Source: JANYCO01 sp035535995
GTDB taxonomy: Bacteria; Bacteroidota; Bacteroidia; Cytophagales; Cytophagaceae
DNA: 64,000 bases
Direction: 5' to 3'
NCBI GenBank assembly: GCA_035535995.1
Contig: DATLOZ010000022.1
Span: 186,001 to 250,000 of the forward strand
Shown here: positions 33,968-42,924 of the stretch, one piece after another
Layout of the letters: each line of letters begins with the position of its first letter
How positions within the stretch are numbered: position 1 is the stretch's first letter
Translations under genes and position numbers: made by a program
The notes under the pieces: generated by a model
What the model was told of the DNA's origin: nothing
The model's input: the letters and a program-made list of their open reading frames with translations, nothing else
Databases searched by the model: none

Positions 33968-34435
33968 ATGCAGTACGTGGTTTATATCTCTTCCTTTCTG
34001 ATTGCCTTTGTATTAATGGAATTTGCCGCCTGGTTTGCTCATAAATACATCATGCATGGCTCGTTCTGGTTTTTACACAAAGATCACCACGATGAAGGAT
34101 ATAAAATATTTCAGAAAAACGACAGCTTTGCGCTTTTCTTTGCTATTCCCAGCTGGCTGTGTATCATGCTTGGTGTGATGTACGGATCAAATATAAGCAT
34201 CTGGTTTGGCTCTGGTATTGCGGCTTTTGGGGTTTCTTATTTTATAGTACATGAAGTATTTATTCACCAGCGTATAAAAATTTTCAAAAAATCAGACAAC
34301 TGGTACCTGCGCGCGCTACGCCGAGCGCATAAGGTGCATCACAAAAAGCTTACAAAAGAAGACGGAGAATGTTTTGGCATGCTGATCGTTCCCTTCAAAT
34401 ATTTCCGCGAAGAGCTTCATAAGAAACCTGCCTGA
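33968..34435 (+). CDS. crtZ: Beta-carotene hydroxylase
   Basis: A 155-residue di-iron membrane hydroxylase that adds the 3-hydroxyl to the beta-ionone ring. Its histidine clusters are HKYIMHG (about 25), HKDHHDEGY (about 37) and HRAHKVHH (about 118), typical of the fatty-acid-hydroxylase/CrtZ fold, with helices between. It is 4 bp from the next gene and follows cruF by 21 bp. Confidence 0.93.
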   Translation: MQYVVYISSFLIAFVLMEFAAWFAHKYIMHGSFWFLHKDHHDEGYKIFQKNDSFALFFAIPSWLCIMLGVMYGSNISIWFGSGIAAFGVSYFIVHEVFIHQRIKIFKKSDNWYLRALRRAHKVHHKKLTKEDGECFGMLIVPFKYFREELHKKPA

Positions 34436-34439
34436 TCTT

Positions 34440-35117
34440 ATGAAGTTTGCTTATCTCCTGATCATGCTTTTTACACTTTCTTATCCTTTGTATAAAAGCT
34501 TTGAAAATAATATTCACTTTGTAAACCAATGGAAATACGTATTCAAAGCTACTCTTCCTGTGGCATTTTTTTTTATCCTTTGGGATAATTGGTTTACGAA
34601 ACTAAACATCTGGTCATTCAACGACAGCTTCGTACTTGGCTGGTTTATCGGCTATCTTCCTTTGGAGGAATATCTGTTCTTTTTCTTCGTGCCGTTTTCA
34701 TGTCTTTTTATTTATGAAGTAGTAAATTATTATGTTAAAAAAGATATCCTGAAAAAATATGTTCCAGCAATTTCCTGGAGCCTGATCTTATTGTTGTCTG
34801 TCTTTCTTTATTTCTGTCCTCATAAGCTTTATCCGCTCATTCTTTTTCCTCTGTTGATCCTTGTATTACTGCTGCATCTTTACATCTTCAAGTCTTCTTT
34901 TCTGGGGAAATTTTACCTGAGCTTTGCGGTTTGTATAGCGCCTTTCCTCCTGGTCAACGGCCTGCTTACGGGTTTGCCGATCATCCGCTACAATCCTACC
35001 GAGATCATGGGACTTTATATTTTGACGATTCCCTTAGAAGATCTTTTTTATGGATTGCTCATGCTTTTATTGATCACTTCTTTCTACGAATATTTTAGAT
35101 CGGCAAAGAAATCCTGA
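34440..35117 (+). CDS. crtYcd: Fused lycopene beta-cyclase (CrtYcd type)
   Basis: A 225-residue membrane protein made of two similar halves, each with the PLE(E/D) motif: PLEEYLFFFFVPF (about 77) and PLEDLFYGLLML (about 198). In actinobacteria these are separate subunits (CrtYc, CrtYd). The fused form occurs in archaea and Bacteroidota. It forms beta-ionone rings on lycopene. One cyclised end plus CruF on the other end would give a monocyclic product. It is the last gene of the cluster; no crtD or crtW is in the window. Confidence 0.9.
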   Translation: MKFAYLLIMLFTLSYPLYKSFENNIHFVNQWKYVFKATLPVAFFFILWDNWFTKLNIWSFNDSFVLGWFIGYLPLEEYLFFFFVPFSCLFIYEVVNYYVKKDILKKYVPAISWSLILLLSVFLYFCPHKLYPLILFPLLILVLLLHLYIFKSSFLGKFYLSFAVCIAPFLLVNGLLTGLPIIRYNPTEIMGLYILTIPLEDLFYGLLMLLLITSFYEYFRSAKKS

Positions 35118-35156
35118 CCAATCCGTTTTTCATTTTTACTACGTATATTATTAAAA

Positions 35157-35240
35157 TGAAATTCCGGAATCCAAAAAAATAAATTCCAAACAGCGTTATT
35201 TTTATATTTTGGAGTTTGGAAATTGTTTTTTGGAATTTTA
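35157..35240. repeat. Heptad repeat, family E
   Basis: ATTCCGG/AATCCAA-type units (35161-35195) are followed by TTTTGGA and GTTTGGA units (35201-35238) on the opposite strand sense. It lies upstream of the 202-residue membrane protein. Confidence 0.6.
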
Positions 35241-35265
35241 AATACACATTAAACTATTTAACCTT

Positions 35266-35874
35266 ATGAAAAAATTTACTTTTCTTATTATCTCTGTATT
35301 GCTTGTCAGCAATGCTTTCCAGGCATTTGCGCAAACACAGGAAGACCTGAATACTTTCAATAAAGAACGTCTTAAAATTCAGAAAACCGGCATGGGCGTG
35401 CTGGGCGCATGGGCGGTGGGGAATATCGCCGTAGGTGTCGTAGGTGCCGAAACCACTTCAGGCTCTGTGCAAGAGCTCCACAAAATGAATATAATCTGGA
35501 ATGGGATCAACCTGGCGCTTGCCGTACCTGGATATATCGGAGCTTCCAAAGGAAAATACGATCTGCCTTTTCGCAAAACCTATAAAGAACAAGTAGGCGC
35601 TGAAAAAACATTTCTCTTCAACGGCGGATTGGATGTAGCCTACATTCTAGGCGGATTGTACCTTGTGGAAAAATCAAAAAATGCAACTGATCTTTCTAAA
35701 CACAACCGCTATTTGGGTTATGGAAATTCTATCATGTTTCAGGGAGCCTTCCTTGCGCTGCTGGATATCACTATGTACAACATCCACAAATCCCACGGCA
35801 AACGCAAACTGGATCCATACCTGGATAAGATCGTGATTGGGTATAATGGGGTTGGGTTTAGGCATACCTTTTAA
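35266..35874 (+). CDS. Hypothetical exported membrane protein
   Basis: A 202-residue protein with a signal sequence (ending QAFAQ, residue 23) and about four Gly/Ala-rich hydrophobic segments: MGVLGAWAVGNIAVGVVG, GINLALAVPGYIGA, GGLDVAYILGGLYLV and GAFLALLDITMYNIHKS. I recall similar uncharacterised Bacteroidota proteins, but I cannot give a function. It stands alone between two repeat elements, so cotranscription with the carotenoid genes is unlikely. Confidence 0.7.
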   Translation: MKKFTFLIISVLLVSNAFQAFAQTQEDLNTFNKERLKIQKTGMGVLGAWAVGNIAVGVVGAETTSGSVQELHKMNIIWNGINLALAVPGYIGASKGKYDLPFRKTYKEQVGAEKTFLFNGGLDVAYILGGLYLVEKSKNATDLSKHNRYLGYGNSIMFQGAFLALLDITMYNIHKSHGKRKLDPYLDKIVIGYNGVGFRHTF

Positions 35875-35876
35875 AA

Positions 35877-36034
35877 ATTATGAATGTTGAGTTATGAATG
35901 TTGAATTAGTATCAATTCAACATTCGAAGCTGTTGTTTGTGTCCGCATAAACAACTTTGTTAATAATCTGTAGAATGATCATTTTCGGGAATGGCGGCAA
36001 TATTCATAACTCATAATTCATAACTCATAATTTT
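35877..36034. repeat. Heptad repeat, family A, long inverted element
   Basis: Seven consecutive in-phase heptads at 35877-35925 (ATTATGA, ATGTTGA, GTTATGA, ATGTTGA and so on) are paired with opposite arms at 35914-35925 and 36001-36034. It fills the gap before the rpe promoter. Confidence 0.8.
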
Positions 36035-36041
36035 AAATTAT

Positions 36042-36049
36042 TATCTTTG
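36042..36049 (+). promoter_or_regulatory. Promoter -7 element of rpe
   Basis: TATCTTTG fits TAnnTTTG and lies 26 bp before the rpe ATG. Confidence 0.65.
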
Positions 36050-36074
36050 TTTACGTACATAATAAACAAAGATC

Positions 36075-36743
36075 ATGAGTACCATCATCGCGCCTTCCAT
36101 CTTAGCGGCAGATTTTGCCAACTTGCAAAGAGATATTGAAATCATCAACAACAGCCAGGCCGATTGGTTGCATATAGATATTATGGATGGAATGTTCGTT
36201 CCGAATATTTCCTTTGGCATGCCCGTACTGGAGGCTATTCACCGTCATTCCACCAAACCGCTCGATGTTCACCTCATGATCGAAAAACCGGAGCGTTATT
36301 TAAGCACTTTCAAAGAACTTGGCGCTTTTCAAATTACCGTACACGAAGAAACCTGCCCACATCTTCACCGCACCATCCAGCAGATCAAAGAGCTTGGTTG
36401 CAAAGCGGGGGTAGCGCTGAACCCACATACTCCTATACAACACCTGGAAAACGTGATCGGCGATCTTGATCTTGTATTGATCATGTCTGTAAACCCTGGC
36501 TTTGGCGGGCAGAAATTTATTTCTGCTACTTATGAAAAAGTGATTCGCCTGAAAAAACTTATCGAAGCAACTAATTCCAAAGCGCTCATCGAAATTGATG
36601 GAGGAGTAAATACCGATACAGGAATTCAGCTCGTAGAAAAAGGCGCCGACGCTTTAGTTGCCGGAAGCTTTATCTTCAATTCCTCTGATCCTGCCAAGAC
36701 TATTGCAGAGCTGAAAAGCAAGCTAGAGTTGGTAAAACAATAA
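36075..36743 (+). CDS. rpe: Ribulose-phosphate 3-epimerase
   Basis: Interconverts ribulose 5-phosphate and xylulose 5-phosphate in the pentose phosphate pathway. The 222-residue TIM barrel has metal/catalytic stations HIDIMDGMFVPN (about 33), DVHLMIE (about 66), MSVNPGFGGQKF (about 140) and EIDGGVN (about 175). It feeds the split transketolase encoded 13 kb away. The TonB-dependent receptor gene starts 29 bp downstream and may be read through. Confidence 0.96.
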   Translation: MSTIIAPSILAADFANLQRDIEIINNSQADWLHIDIMDGMFVPNISFGMPVLEAIHRHSTKPLDVHLMIEKPERYLSTFKELGAFQITVHEETCPHLHRTIQQIKELGCKAGVALNPHTPIQHLENVIGDLDLVLIMSVNPGFGGQKFISATYEKVIRLKKLIEATNSKALIEIDGGVNTDTGIQLVEKGADALVAGSFIFNSSDPAKTIAELKSKLELVKQ

Positions 36744-36772
36744 GCTCTTTAAAAAGCCGTTATTCTACCGGA

Positions 36773-39187
36773 ATGTTTTTAAGAACCCTTACCATAGTCC
36801 TGCTTTTTTTTATTTTTAATAAAACGATCGCTCAACAGGCTATCATCAAAGGCTCTGTATCCGGTGAAGAAAACGAAAAAATTACCCAGGTAGAAGTTAC
36901 CTGGATGGAAGGCAATATCACTGTCCACACGAATGAAAAAGGAAATTATTCTATCCTTGTAAATCCAGGTTTAGTAACGCTTCGCTTTCGCTATGAATCC
37001 TACCTGGAACAAGTACTCACGCTACAACTCAAAGCGGGGGAAAAACAGCATCATTCTGTTACGCTTTTACCCGAAGTAAAAAGTTTTAAAACCGTTACCG
37101 TTGAAGGAAATCAATTCAACCCTGATGGCACACGTTCAGAAGTAAGTTCTCTAAAAATAGATCCTAAAACGATCAAATACCTTCCTTCTGCTTTTGGCGA
37201 TTTTAATAAAGTGCTGGCCACAGTAGGGATGGGTGTAGTAACAAACTCCGAGCTTTCTTCCCAATATGCTGTGAGAGGTGGAAGTTTTGACGAAAACCTG
37301 GTATATGTAAACGGTATGGAAGTCTACCGCCCTTTCCTGGTAAGGGCTGGACAGCAGGAAGGGCTTAGCTTTGTAAATCCCGACATGGTTTCCGACATCG
37401 AATTTTCCGCAGGTGGATGGCAAGCAAAATACGGCGACAAACTTTCTTCGGTGCTTTCCATTCAATACAAAGAACCAAAAAGATTCAAAGGCTCCGCAAC
37501 AGCAGGAATACTGGGCTTTGCAGCGCATATTGAAAACCGCACCAAAAACAGGCGTGTCTCCTACATCATCGGAGCAAGAAATAAAAATTCGCAATATCTT
37601 TTAAATACGCTTCCTACCAAAGGCCAATACAAACCGAGATTTTACGACATCCAATCACTCATCGTGTTCGACCTTACCAAGCGCAAAGACTCGCTCGATC
37701 TTCAGCAGCGAACCACACTCAGCGTACTTACTTCTTATGCAATCAATCAATACAATATTTATCCTACAAAAAGCCAAACCAGCTTTGGCACGCTGGATCA
37801 GGCTTACCGGCTGGATGTGGCCTTTGATGGAACGGAGAAGATGGATTACAACACACTTCAAAACGGCTTGAAACTCTCGCATACAAGCAATGACAAAAGA
37901 CTACGATTGGATTTTCTTGGCTCTGCCATGCACTCTTCCGAACGCGAGCTTTTTGATATTGAAACCATCTATAAACTATGCGAGATTGAAACGGCACAAA
38001 ATTCTGCCGATTTTAATCAGTGTATTCTTACCAAAGGTACAGGCTCTAATTTCCGCCATGCGCGCAACGAATTGCACGTAACAATGGTGACGCTGTCGCA
38101 TAAAGGTCAGTACGATTGGAACAGCCAGAACCAGCTCCAGTGGGGCATTACAGAAGGCAATGAAATTATTCATGATAAACTTTCCGAATATTCTTTCCAG
38201 GACTCTGCGCAATATGTGACCATTACCGAAAAAATAAACAGTCAGGCTAATCTCAATACGTACCGCACGCAAGGCTATCTGCAACATACCTGGAAACCCG
38301 ATTCCCTTCAAGTCATCACATATGGAGTGCGTATGAATTACTGGACGCTCAACAAACAATTCCTCGCCAGTCCAAGACTTCAATACGCCATCAAGCCACG
38401 CTGGAAGCGCAATATAGTCTTCAAAGCCGCTACAGGTGTATACCAGCAACCTGCCTTCTATCGCGAAATGCGCGCCTACGATGGATCGATCAATACGAAT
38501 ATCAAAGCGCAAACTTCTTATCATATTATTATTGGCTCAGATTATAATTTCAAGATCTGGGATAGGAATTTTAAATTCATTTCTGAGCTTTACTACAAAT
38601 ACCTGACGAATGTGATCCCTTATGACATGGACAACGTAAGGCTTCGATACTATGCCTTAAATGACGCTAAAGCCTTTGCTACCGGCGCTGATTTTAGAGT
38701 GAGCGGAGAGTTTATCAAAGGCGAGCAATCCTGGTTTAGCTTGAGCATTCTCGACACCAAAGAAGATGTGAACGGCGATGGCAGAGGCTATATCCGCCGG
38801 CCTACCGACCAACGTGTGACAGCAGGGATTTATTTCCAGGATCATATTCCAAATAATCCTACACTGAAGATGTACCTCAATCTTGTCTATGGTTCCGGAC
38901 TTCCATTCGGCCCGCCGCAGACCCCTGCTTATCGATCCGCTTTTGCGGGTCCTTCGTACAACCGCGTAGATATAGGGTTTTCAAAGCTGATCTCTTTCCA
39001 GGACAAAGAAAAATTAAATTCAAAAGGCCTGGAATCTTTATGGATCAGTTTGGAGGTTCTCAACCTGCTGGCTGCGCAAAATGTCATTTCTTATACCTGG
39101 ATCAAAGATTACGACAACAATCAATACGCCGTGCCAAATACGCTTTCCGCGAGGTTTGTGAACCTTAGAATGATTGCAAGGTTTTAG
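36773..39187 (+). CDS. TonB-dependent receptor with carboxypeptidase-regulatory-like N-terminus
   Basis: An 804-residue outer-membrane receptor. Signal peptide to about residue 20 (KTIAQQ), then a CarboxypepD-reg-like domain (about 21-105), a plug domain (about 115-230, with RGGSFDENLVYVNGMEV) and a 22-strand barrel ending in LRMIARF. The CRD-plug-barrel order is the Bacteroidota form. No SusD-like partner gene follows, which argues against a polysaccharide-uptake (Sus) role and leaves the substrate open. Confidence 0.88.
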   Translation: MFLRTLTIVLLFFIFNKTIAQQAIIKGSVSGEENEKITQVEVTWMEGNITVHTNEKGNYSILVNPGLVTLRFRYESYLEQVLTLQLKAGEKQHHSVTLLPEVKSFKTVTVEGNQFNPDGTRSEVSSLKIDPKTIKYLPSAFGDFNKVLATVGMGVVTNSELSSQYAVRGGSFDENLVYVNGMEVYRPFLVRAGQQEGLSFVNPDMVSDIEFSAGGWQAKYGDKLSSVLSIQYKEPKRFKGSATAGILGFAAHIENRTKNRRVSYIIGARNKNSQYLLNTLPTKGQYKPRFYDIQSLIVFDLTKRKDSLDLQQRTTLSVLTSYAINQYNIYPTKSQTSFGTLDQAYRLDVAFDGTEKMDYNTLQNGLKLSHTSNDKRLRLDFLGSAMHSSERELFDIETIYKLCEIETAQNSADFNQCILTKGTGSNFRHARNELHVTMVTLSHKGQYDWNSQNQLQWGITEGNEIIHDKLSEYSFQDSAQYVTITEKINSQANLNTYRTQGYLQHTWKPDSLQVITYGVRMNYWTLNKQFLASPRLQYAIKPRWKRNIVFKAATGVYQQPAFYREMRAYDGSINTNIKAQTSYHIIIGSDYNFKIWDRNFKFISELYYKYLTNVIPYDMDNVRLRYYALNDAKAFATGADFRVSGEFIKGEQSWFSLSILDTKEDVNGDGRGYIRRPTDQRVTAGIYFQDHIPNNPTLKMYLNLVYGSGLPFGPPQTPAYRSAFAGPSYNRVDIGFSKLISFQDKEKLNSKGLESLWISLEVLNLLAAQNVISYTWIKDYDNNQYAVPNTLSARFVNLRMIARF

Positions 39188-39189
39188 TT

Positions 39190-39332
39190 TGAACCTTGAT
39201 TCTCAGGATTAGACTTTTATTTCCCCCATTTTTTAGTTAACTTAATGATAACATCAATTCCCTATTTCTTGTTTAACAGATTGCTTATCTTTTGAAATAG
39301 GAATTATTTATCCGGCATCTTGCATCTTTTTA
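39190..39332. repeat. Heptad repeat remnants (families G and B) upstream of eutB
   Basis: A family G piece, TGAACCT TGATTCT (39191-39204), matches 45792-45805, and a short family B piece, ATCCGGC ATCTTGC (39311-39324), follows. I looked for an adenosylcobalamin riboswitch here and saw none. Confidence 0.45.
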
Positions 39333-39360
39333 CTGGAGATAAATCAAATAACAACTATTC

Positions 39361-40743
39361 ATGTACAAACACACCGTCGGTTCTAAAGTCTATTCGTTTG
39401 AAAACCTGAAAACGCTTCTGGCGAAAGCTTCCCCGCTGCGCTCCGGCGATCAGCTGGCGGGTGTAGCGGCAGCATCCTACGAAGAACGTGTAGCCGCTCA
39501 GATGACGCTGGCTGATGTACCGCTGAAAAAATTCCTGGAAGAACCGATCATTCCTTATGAAAAAGACGAAGTCACAAGACTTATCATCGATTCTCACGAT
39601 TATAAAACATTTCACCTCATCAGCCATTTAACAGTAGGAGATTTCCGCAACTGGCTTCTCTCCCACCAGGCCGATAGTGAAATGCTGAGTCGCATTCGCT
39701 GGAGCATCACACCGGAAATGGCAGCAGCCGTGTCCAAGATCATGAGCCTGCAAGACCTGATCCTTGTGGCTTCCAAATGTAGAGTAGTTACGGCTTTCCG
39801 GACTACCATCGGCCTGCCAGGCCGCTTCTCTACACGTCTCCAGCCCAATCATCCTACCGATGATCTGAAAGGAATTGCAGCTTCCCTACTCGACGGACTG
39901 CTGTATGGCAGCGGCGATGCGGTAATTGGCGTTAATCCTGCTACCGATAGCGTACCTGCTACGATACGCATTTTGGAACTGATCGATCAGGTACGGCAAA
40001 AATATTCGATCCCTGTGCAATCCTGCGTGCTTAGTCATATTACCAATACTATCGAAGCCATTCGCCTGGGAGCCCCAGTAGACCTGGTCTTTCAATCGAT
40101 CGGCGGTACAGAGGCGCTGAATAAAAGCTTTGGGATTTCTTTGAAAACATTGCGCGAAGGACAAGACGCTGCTTTGCAATTGAAGAGAGGAACGGTAGGT
40201 AAAAATCTTATGTACTTCGAAACCGGCCAGGGAAGCGCGCTCTCCGCCAATGCGCATCATGGCACTGATCAGCAAACGCTGGAAGCAAGAGCTTACGCAG
40301 TGGCACGGGCATTTGACCCTTTGCTGGTCAATACAGTAGTAGGATTTATCGGCCCCGAATATCTTTACGATGGGAAACAAATTATCCGCGCAGGATTAGA
40401 AGATCATTTCTGCGGCAAGCTACTGGGACTTCCCATGGGTTGCGATGTCTGCTATACCAACCACGCCGAAGCCGACCAGGATGATATGGACAATCTACTT
40501 ACACTACTGGCCACCGCCGGATGCACCTATATCATGGGCGTGCCCGGAGCCGATGATATCATGCTCAATTACCAAAGCACTTCCTTTCACGATGCTTTGT
40601 ATGTGCGAAAATTGCTTGGCCTAAAACCAGCGCCGGAATTTGAAGGCTGGCTGCTGAAGATGGGAATTATAGACAAGCAAATGAACCTGGTCAATAAAAC
40701 CGAAGCATCTCAAAAACTACTGGATTATGTCGTTGGAGCATAA
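39361..40743 (+). CDS. eutB: Ethanolamine ammonia-lyase large subunit
   Basis: Adenosylcobalamin-dependent enzyme that splits ethanolamine to acetaldehyde and ammonia. The 460-residue TIM-barrel subunit has the family core, including ASLLDGLLYGSGDAVIGVNP (about 175), ETGQGSALSANAHHG (about 288) and LPMGCDVCYTNHAEADQDD (about 358). It lies directly before eutC with a 17-bp overlap. No microcompartment shell gene, eutA reactivase or permease is present in the window. Confidence 0.95.
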   Translation: MYKHTVGSKVYSFENLKTLLAKASPLRSGDQLAGVAAASYEERVAAQMTLADVPLKKFLEEPIIPYEKDEVTRLIIDSHDYKTFHLISHLTVGDFRNWLLSHQADSEMLSRIRWSITPEMAAAVSKIMSLQDLILVASKCRVVTAFRTTIGLPGRFSTRLQPNHPTDDLKGIAASLLDGLLYGSGDAVIGVNPATDSVPATIRILELIDQVRQKYSIPVQSCVLSHITNTIEAIRLGAPVDLVFQSIGGTEALNKSFGISLKTLREGQDAALQLKRGTVGKNLMYFETGQGSALSANAHHGTDQQTLEARAYAVARAFDPLLVNTVVGFIGPEYLYDGKQIIRAGLEDHFCGKLLGLPMGCDVCYTNHAEADQDDMDNLLTLLATAGCTYIMGVPGADDIMLNYQSTSFHDALYVRKLLGLKPAPEFEGWLLKMGIIDKQMNLVNKTEASQKLLDYVVGA

Positions 40744-41488
40744 CACTGCCGATCCCGATTCATGGGAATTTCTTCGCAAGCTTACAGCTGCACGTATTGC
40801 CCTGGGACATGCCGGCGTGAGCATTCCTACGCAGGAGCTGCTCTCCTTTCGCCTCGCGCATGCGCAGGCACGCGATGCTGTTTACTCCGGATTGGATAAA
40901 GAAAAGATCATTACACAACTGCGCCAAAATAATTTTGATTATTTAGAAATAGAAAGCACATCCAGTTCGCGTGATGAATATTTGAAAAACCCTACTACAG
41001 GAAAAAAACTTTCTACTGCTTCAAAAGAAAAACTTAGTCAACTCAAAAGCAATTACGATCTCTGCCTGATCATTGCCGACGGGCTTTCGGCGAATGCTGT
41101 TAATCAACACGCAGTGGAAGTGATCCGGATCTTATATTCGAAGTTAAAAAAATTAAACTGGTCGCTCGCTCCGGTATTGGTAGCGGAGCAGGCACGTGTA
41201 GCACTTTCCGACGAAGCAGGAAATCTGGCAGGTGCAGAACTAGTAGTAATGTTTATCGGCGAACGCCCGGGCCTGACATCTCCCGACAGTATGGGCGCTT
41301 ATCTTACCTATCGTCCCGAACCAGGATTAACTGACGAACGCAGAAATTGTGTCTCCAATATCCGTCCGGAAGGACTCTCCTATTATTTTGCTGCCGAAAA
41401 ACTTTTTTACCTTCTTACAGAAATGAAAACAAGAAAAATCTCCGGTGTGCAATTGAAGGATCGTCAGGATGGGTTGTTCTTGGGTTAA
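40727..41488 (+). CDS. eutC: Ethanolamine ammonia-lyase small subunit
   Basis: A 253-residue partner subunit that supplies part of the adenosylcobalamin-binding site. Recognisable phrases are TAARIALGHAGVSIPTQELL, LIIADGLSANAVNQHA (about 124) and VVMFIGERPGLTSPDSMGAYLTYRP (about 170). Its start is inside eutB, consistent with coupled translation. PduO encoded at 49.7-50.2 kb can make the cofactor. A family A hairpin follows the stop and separates it from the convergent msrB. Confidence 0.95.
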   Translation: MSLEHNTADPDSWEFLRKLTAARIALGHAGVSIPTQELLSFRLAHAQARDAVYSGLDKEKIITQLRQNNFDYLEIESTSSSRDEYLKNPTTGKKLSTASKEKLSQLKSNYDLCLIIADGLSANAVNQHAVEVIRILYSKLKKLNWSLAPVLVAEQARVALSDEAGNLAGAELVVMFIGERPGLTSPDSMGAYLTYRPEPGLTDERRNCVSNIRPEGLSYYFAAEKLFYLLTEMKTRKISGVQLKDRQDGLFLG

Positions 41489-41558
41489 TTATGGATGTTG
41501 AGTTATGAGTTATGAATTGGCTTTCACTCATAATTCATAACTCAACATTCATAACTTC
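41489..41558. repeat. Heptad repeat, family A, between convergent genes
   Basis: Inverted arms of TATGAGT/TATGAAT-type heptads (41489-41519 and 41527-41555) occupy the full 70 bp between eutC and msrB, placed as a shared transcript end. Confidence 0.8.
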
Positions 41559-42092
41559 TTATTTCTTCTCCAAATCCAACGAGGCCGAATTAATGCAATA
41601 ACGCAACCCTGTAGGTTTAGGACCATCGTTAAACATATGTCCGAGGTGAGAGCCACAACGTGAACAAGTAACTTCTGTACGGAGCATACCATAACTTTTA
41701 TCAAGATGTTCCGCTACGATCGTAGAATCTACCGGTGCATAAAAGCTTGGCCATCCTGTACCGGAATCGAATTTGGTATCCGAGCTAAATAGTGGCGCAC
41801 CGCACACTACACATTTATAGATCCCTTTGTCTTTTGTATTATAATATTTCCCCGTGAAAGCCCGCTCTGTTCCTTTCTCACGACAGATATGGTATTGCTC
41901 AGGTGTCAATTTTTTCTTTAGTTCTTCTTCGTTCACTTTGATCGGATCGCTCATAAGAGTAAAATTTGTATTGGATTTTTTTGTATTAGAATTCTGAGAT
42001 ATTTTCGTTCCCTTGTTGTCTTGTGCGCAAGACAAGGTAGTACATAAACATAGTATAAAAAAGAAAAGTTTTCCTGTAGGTTTCATACGCAC
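41559..42092 (-). CDS. msrB: Peptide-methionine (R)-S-oxide reductase, lipoprotein form
   Basis: Repairs methionine-R-sulfoxide. The 177-residue protein has an N-terminal signal with a possible lipobox (TTLSC, residue 23), so it probably works at the periplasmic side. The MsrB domain (about 50-175) has two zinc CxxC pairs (KCVVCG and TCSRCG) and the catalytic cysteine in RYCINSASL near the C-terminus. FDSGTGWPSFY is also typical. It is separate from any MsrA. The export makes it an envelope repair enzyme. Confidence 0.94.
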   Translation of the reverse strand: MRMKPTGKLFFFILCLCTTLSCAQDNKGTKISQNSNTKKSNTNFTLMSDPIKVNEEELKKKLTPEQYHICREKGTERAFTGKYYNTKDKGIYKCVVCGAPLFSSDTKFDSGTGWPSFYAPVDSTIVAEHLDKSYGMLRTEVTCSRCGSHLGHMFNDGPKPTGLRYCINSASLDLEKK

Positions 42093-42285
42093 TTATTTTT
42101 AGTTGGCTTTAATGATGATATAAATCTACCTATATATGAAGCTATTTTTTTGTCGGATTGCTTACCTTTTTAGAAAGAATAAAAAACGTCATTCGGAAGA
42201 ATTCATTTTTTAAAAAAAATTAGTAAGTTTAACTATTCTTGATTTTGTACACATCACTTTCTAATAAACCTAAATAAAAACAATT

Positions 42286-42840
42286 ATGGCAAATTTCAGT
42301 ATTTATTATCCTAAACTCCTGAAGTACGAAGGCGGCTACGCAAGCGCAGCTTATGCAGCAAAAATGGGTGACAGCGGCGGGGAAACTTATTGCGGCATAG
42401 CACGCAATTATAACCTGGACTGGCCAGGATGGAAACTGATCGATGCTTACATCGCTAAAAATGGCGAACCAAATTACAACGCTATCATTCCTGACCAGGA
42501 TCTTTACAAACTGGCATTGGGGTTAAGCAAACAAAAATATTGGGACAAAATAAAAATGGATGCCGTGAACAACCAGTCCGTAGCAGAAATGACAATGGAC
42601 TTCGGATTCAACTCCGGCATCAATACTTCGGTAAAAGCGGTACAGAGTATTTTAAAAATTCCTTGCACCGGACTGATCACCGATGCCGACATTGCTGCGA
42701 TCAACCGTGCAGATCAGAATTCGCTTTTTACTCAACTTCAAAACTACCGCGTAGACCTGATCATAAAAAGCACGAAGATTAATCCAAAATTTAAAAATGG
42801 ATTAGTAGCACGCGCGAAGAGCTTTTCGTTTTCGGCTTAA
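42286..42840 (+). CDS. Glycoside hydrolase 108-type muramidase
   Basis: A 184-residue protein with an N-terminal GH108 (zliS-like) catalytic domain containing KYEGGY, where Glu15 is the expected acid. DSGGETYCGIARN, the GH108 pattern for the following loop, comes next. The C-terminal part (about 95-180) matches the peptidoglycan-binding region paired with GH108, with MDFGFNSGINTSVKAVQ. No signal peptide is seen, which is usual for phage endolysins, yet there are no phage genes nearby. It could be a domesticated endolysin or a secreted toxin that uses another route. Confidence 0.82.
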   Translation: MANFSIYYPKLLKYEGGYASAAYAAKMGDSGGETYCGIARNYNLDWPGWKLIDAYIAKNGEPNYNAIIPDQDLYKLALGLSKQKYWDKIKMDAVNNQSVAEMTMDFGFNSGINTSVKAVQSILKIPCTGLITDADIAAINRADQNSLFTQLQNYRVDLIIKSTKINPKFKNGLVARAKSFSFSA

Positions 42841-42844
42841 CAAT

Positions 42845-42912
42845 AGATACCGGATACCAGATAGTTGAAATGATTTTAATTCATAATTGATACTTCCTGG
42901 TATCCGTTTAAA
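42845..42912. repeat. Heptad repeat, family B
   Basis: GATACCG and GATACCA heptads at 42845-42860, then a short opposite arm CTGGTATCCG near 42897-42907, between the muramidase and the next gene. Confidence 0.6.
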
Positions 42913-42924
42913 TAAACCTACCCT

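Noticed and set aside
39188..39360. Cobalamin riboswitch upstream of eutB
   Set aside because: No B12-box or long structured leader seen; only heptad-repeat pieces in the gap.
42286..42840. Prophage remnant around the GH108 gene
   Set aside because: No integrase, capsid, tail, holin or attachment repeats within 20 kb on either side.
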